Shown here: piece by piece, positions 58,065 through 58,425 of the stretch
How the letters are laid out: every line of letters begins with the position of its first letter
How positions within the stretch are numbered: position 1 is the stretch's first letter
From: Acanthaster planci
Taxonomy: Eukaryota > Echinodermata > Asteroidea > Valvatida > Acanthasteridae
Direction: 5' to 3'
NCBI RefSeq assembly: GCF_001949145.1
Contig: NW_019091488.1
Coordinates: 369,069 to 427,493 of the forward strand
Length of the DNA stretch: 58,425 nucleotides
Notes under the pieces: generated by a model
What the model was told of the DNA's origin: nothing
The model's input: the letters and a program-made list of their open reading frames with translations, nothing else
Databases searched by the model: none
Translations under genes and position numbers: made by a program

Positions 58065-58425
58065 AGTGTACGCCCATGTCTTGGGCGATCATTATCCAGA
58101 CTTACAAGTCCGGAAAGATTTAAGCAGATTTTAAGACAGGATCATCAGTGTCCCATAAATGAACAGTATTTGATAGAATTACACCTTGAAGACGATTTCC
58201 AGGGCCACGAACGTTTCAACGACGACAGAACAAAAATAATTATTTGAACAGGACCATCGGACGTGCACGGCACACTGGCGGTAGCGGCGCTGTTTTCTGT
58301 GTATAATAAACAATCTTGCGACAGGTTATATACAGCACTATAAACATTTTACAAAAGAAGTATGCAACAACAATGGACGCTTATTGTTAGTGTACTGTGT
58401 GTCTTTTGTTAGATGTTCGTAGTGC
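58065..58425. other. Window end, no supported gene
   Basis: Short frames only; any gene here would be cut by the window edge. Confidence 0.4.

Overview
The window looks like mostly non-coding nuclear DNA from a marine invertebrate animal. The evidence is AT-rich spacer with many short dispersed, tandem and inverted repeats, splice-type acceptors, and only one strong gene, an intronless rhodopsin-class GPCR. Recurrent short words (variants of taggcctac and tacatgta) and the type of receptor suggest a deuterostome, perhaps an echinoderm; that is a guess from style, not a proof. One assembly gap (162 N) lies at 29401-29562. No bacterial operon, phage, CRISPR array, rRNA or convincing tRNA was seen.

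Layout. 1-9.7 kb: gene-poor spacer that opens with a short minisatellite. 9.7-13.8 kb: repeat-rich block with a degenerate repeat family, a 241-bp inverted-repeat element, and the 3' remnant of a Penelope-like retroelement carrying a hammerhead-ribozyme-like motif on the minus strand. 15.8-16.2 kb: simple repeats and a CpG-rich patch. 17.9-21 kb: the receptor locus, with upstream CCAAT, E-box and GC-box motifs, a TATA box, an overlapping upstream ORF, the 382-aa coding sequence and candidate poly(A) signals. 21.55-21.74 kb: a probable terminal exon of an unidentified minus-strand gene. 22-28.6 kb: spacer with possible regulatory DNA. 28.6-39.3 kb: several palindromic elements, four of the window's five TGACGTCA sites that I found, and an E-box cluster. 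39.3-58.4 kb: spacer with tandem repeats, hairpins, possible homeodomain-type regulatory palindromes and a few weak open frames.

The receptor belongs to the neuropeptide branch that holds NPY/NPF and PrRP/sNPF receptors, so the locus probably serves peptidergic signalling at the plasma membrane. Nothing else here can be tied to it with confidence. Most long open frames in the window cross repeats or low-complexity DNA and are not listed as genes. Low-confidence exons are marked as such. I did not find a clear previously undescribed multi-gene system; the best leads are the ribozyme-bearing retroelement tail, the family of palindromic elements carrying cAMP-response-element-like sites, and the orphan minus-strand exon.
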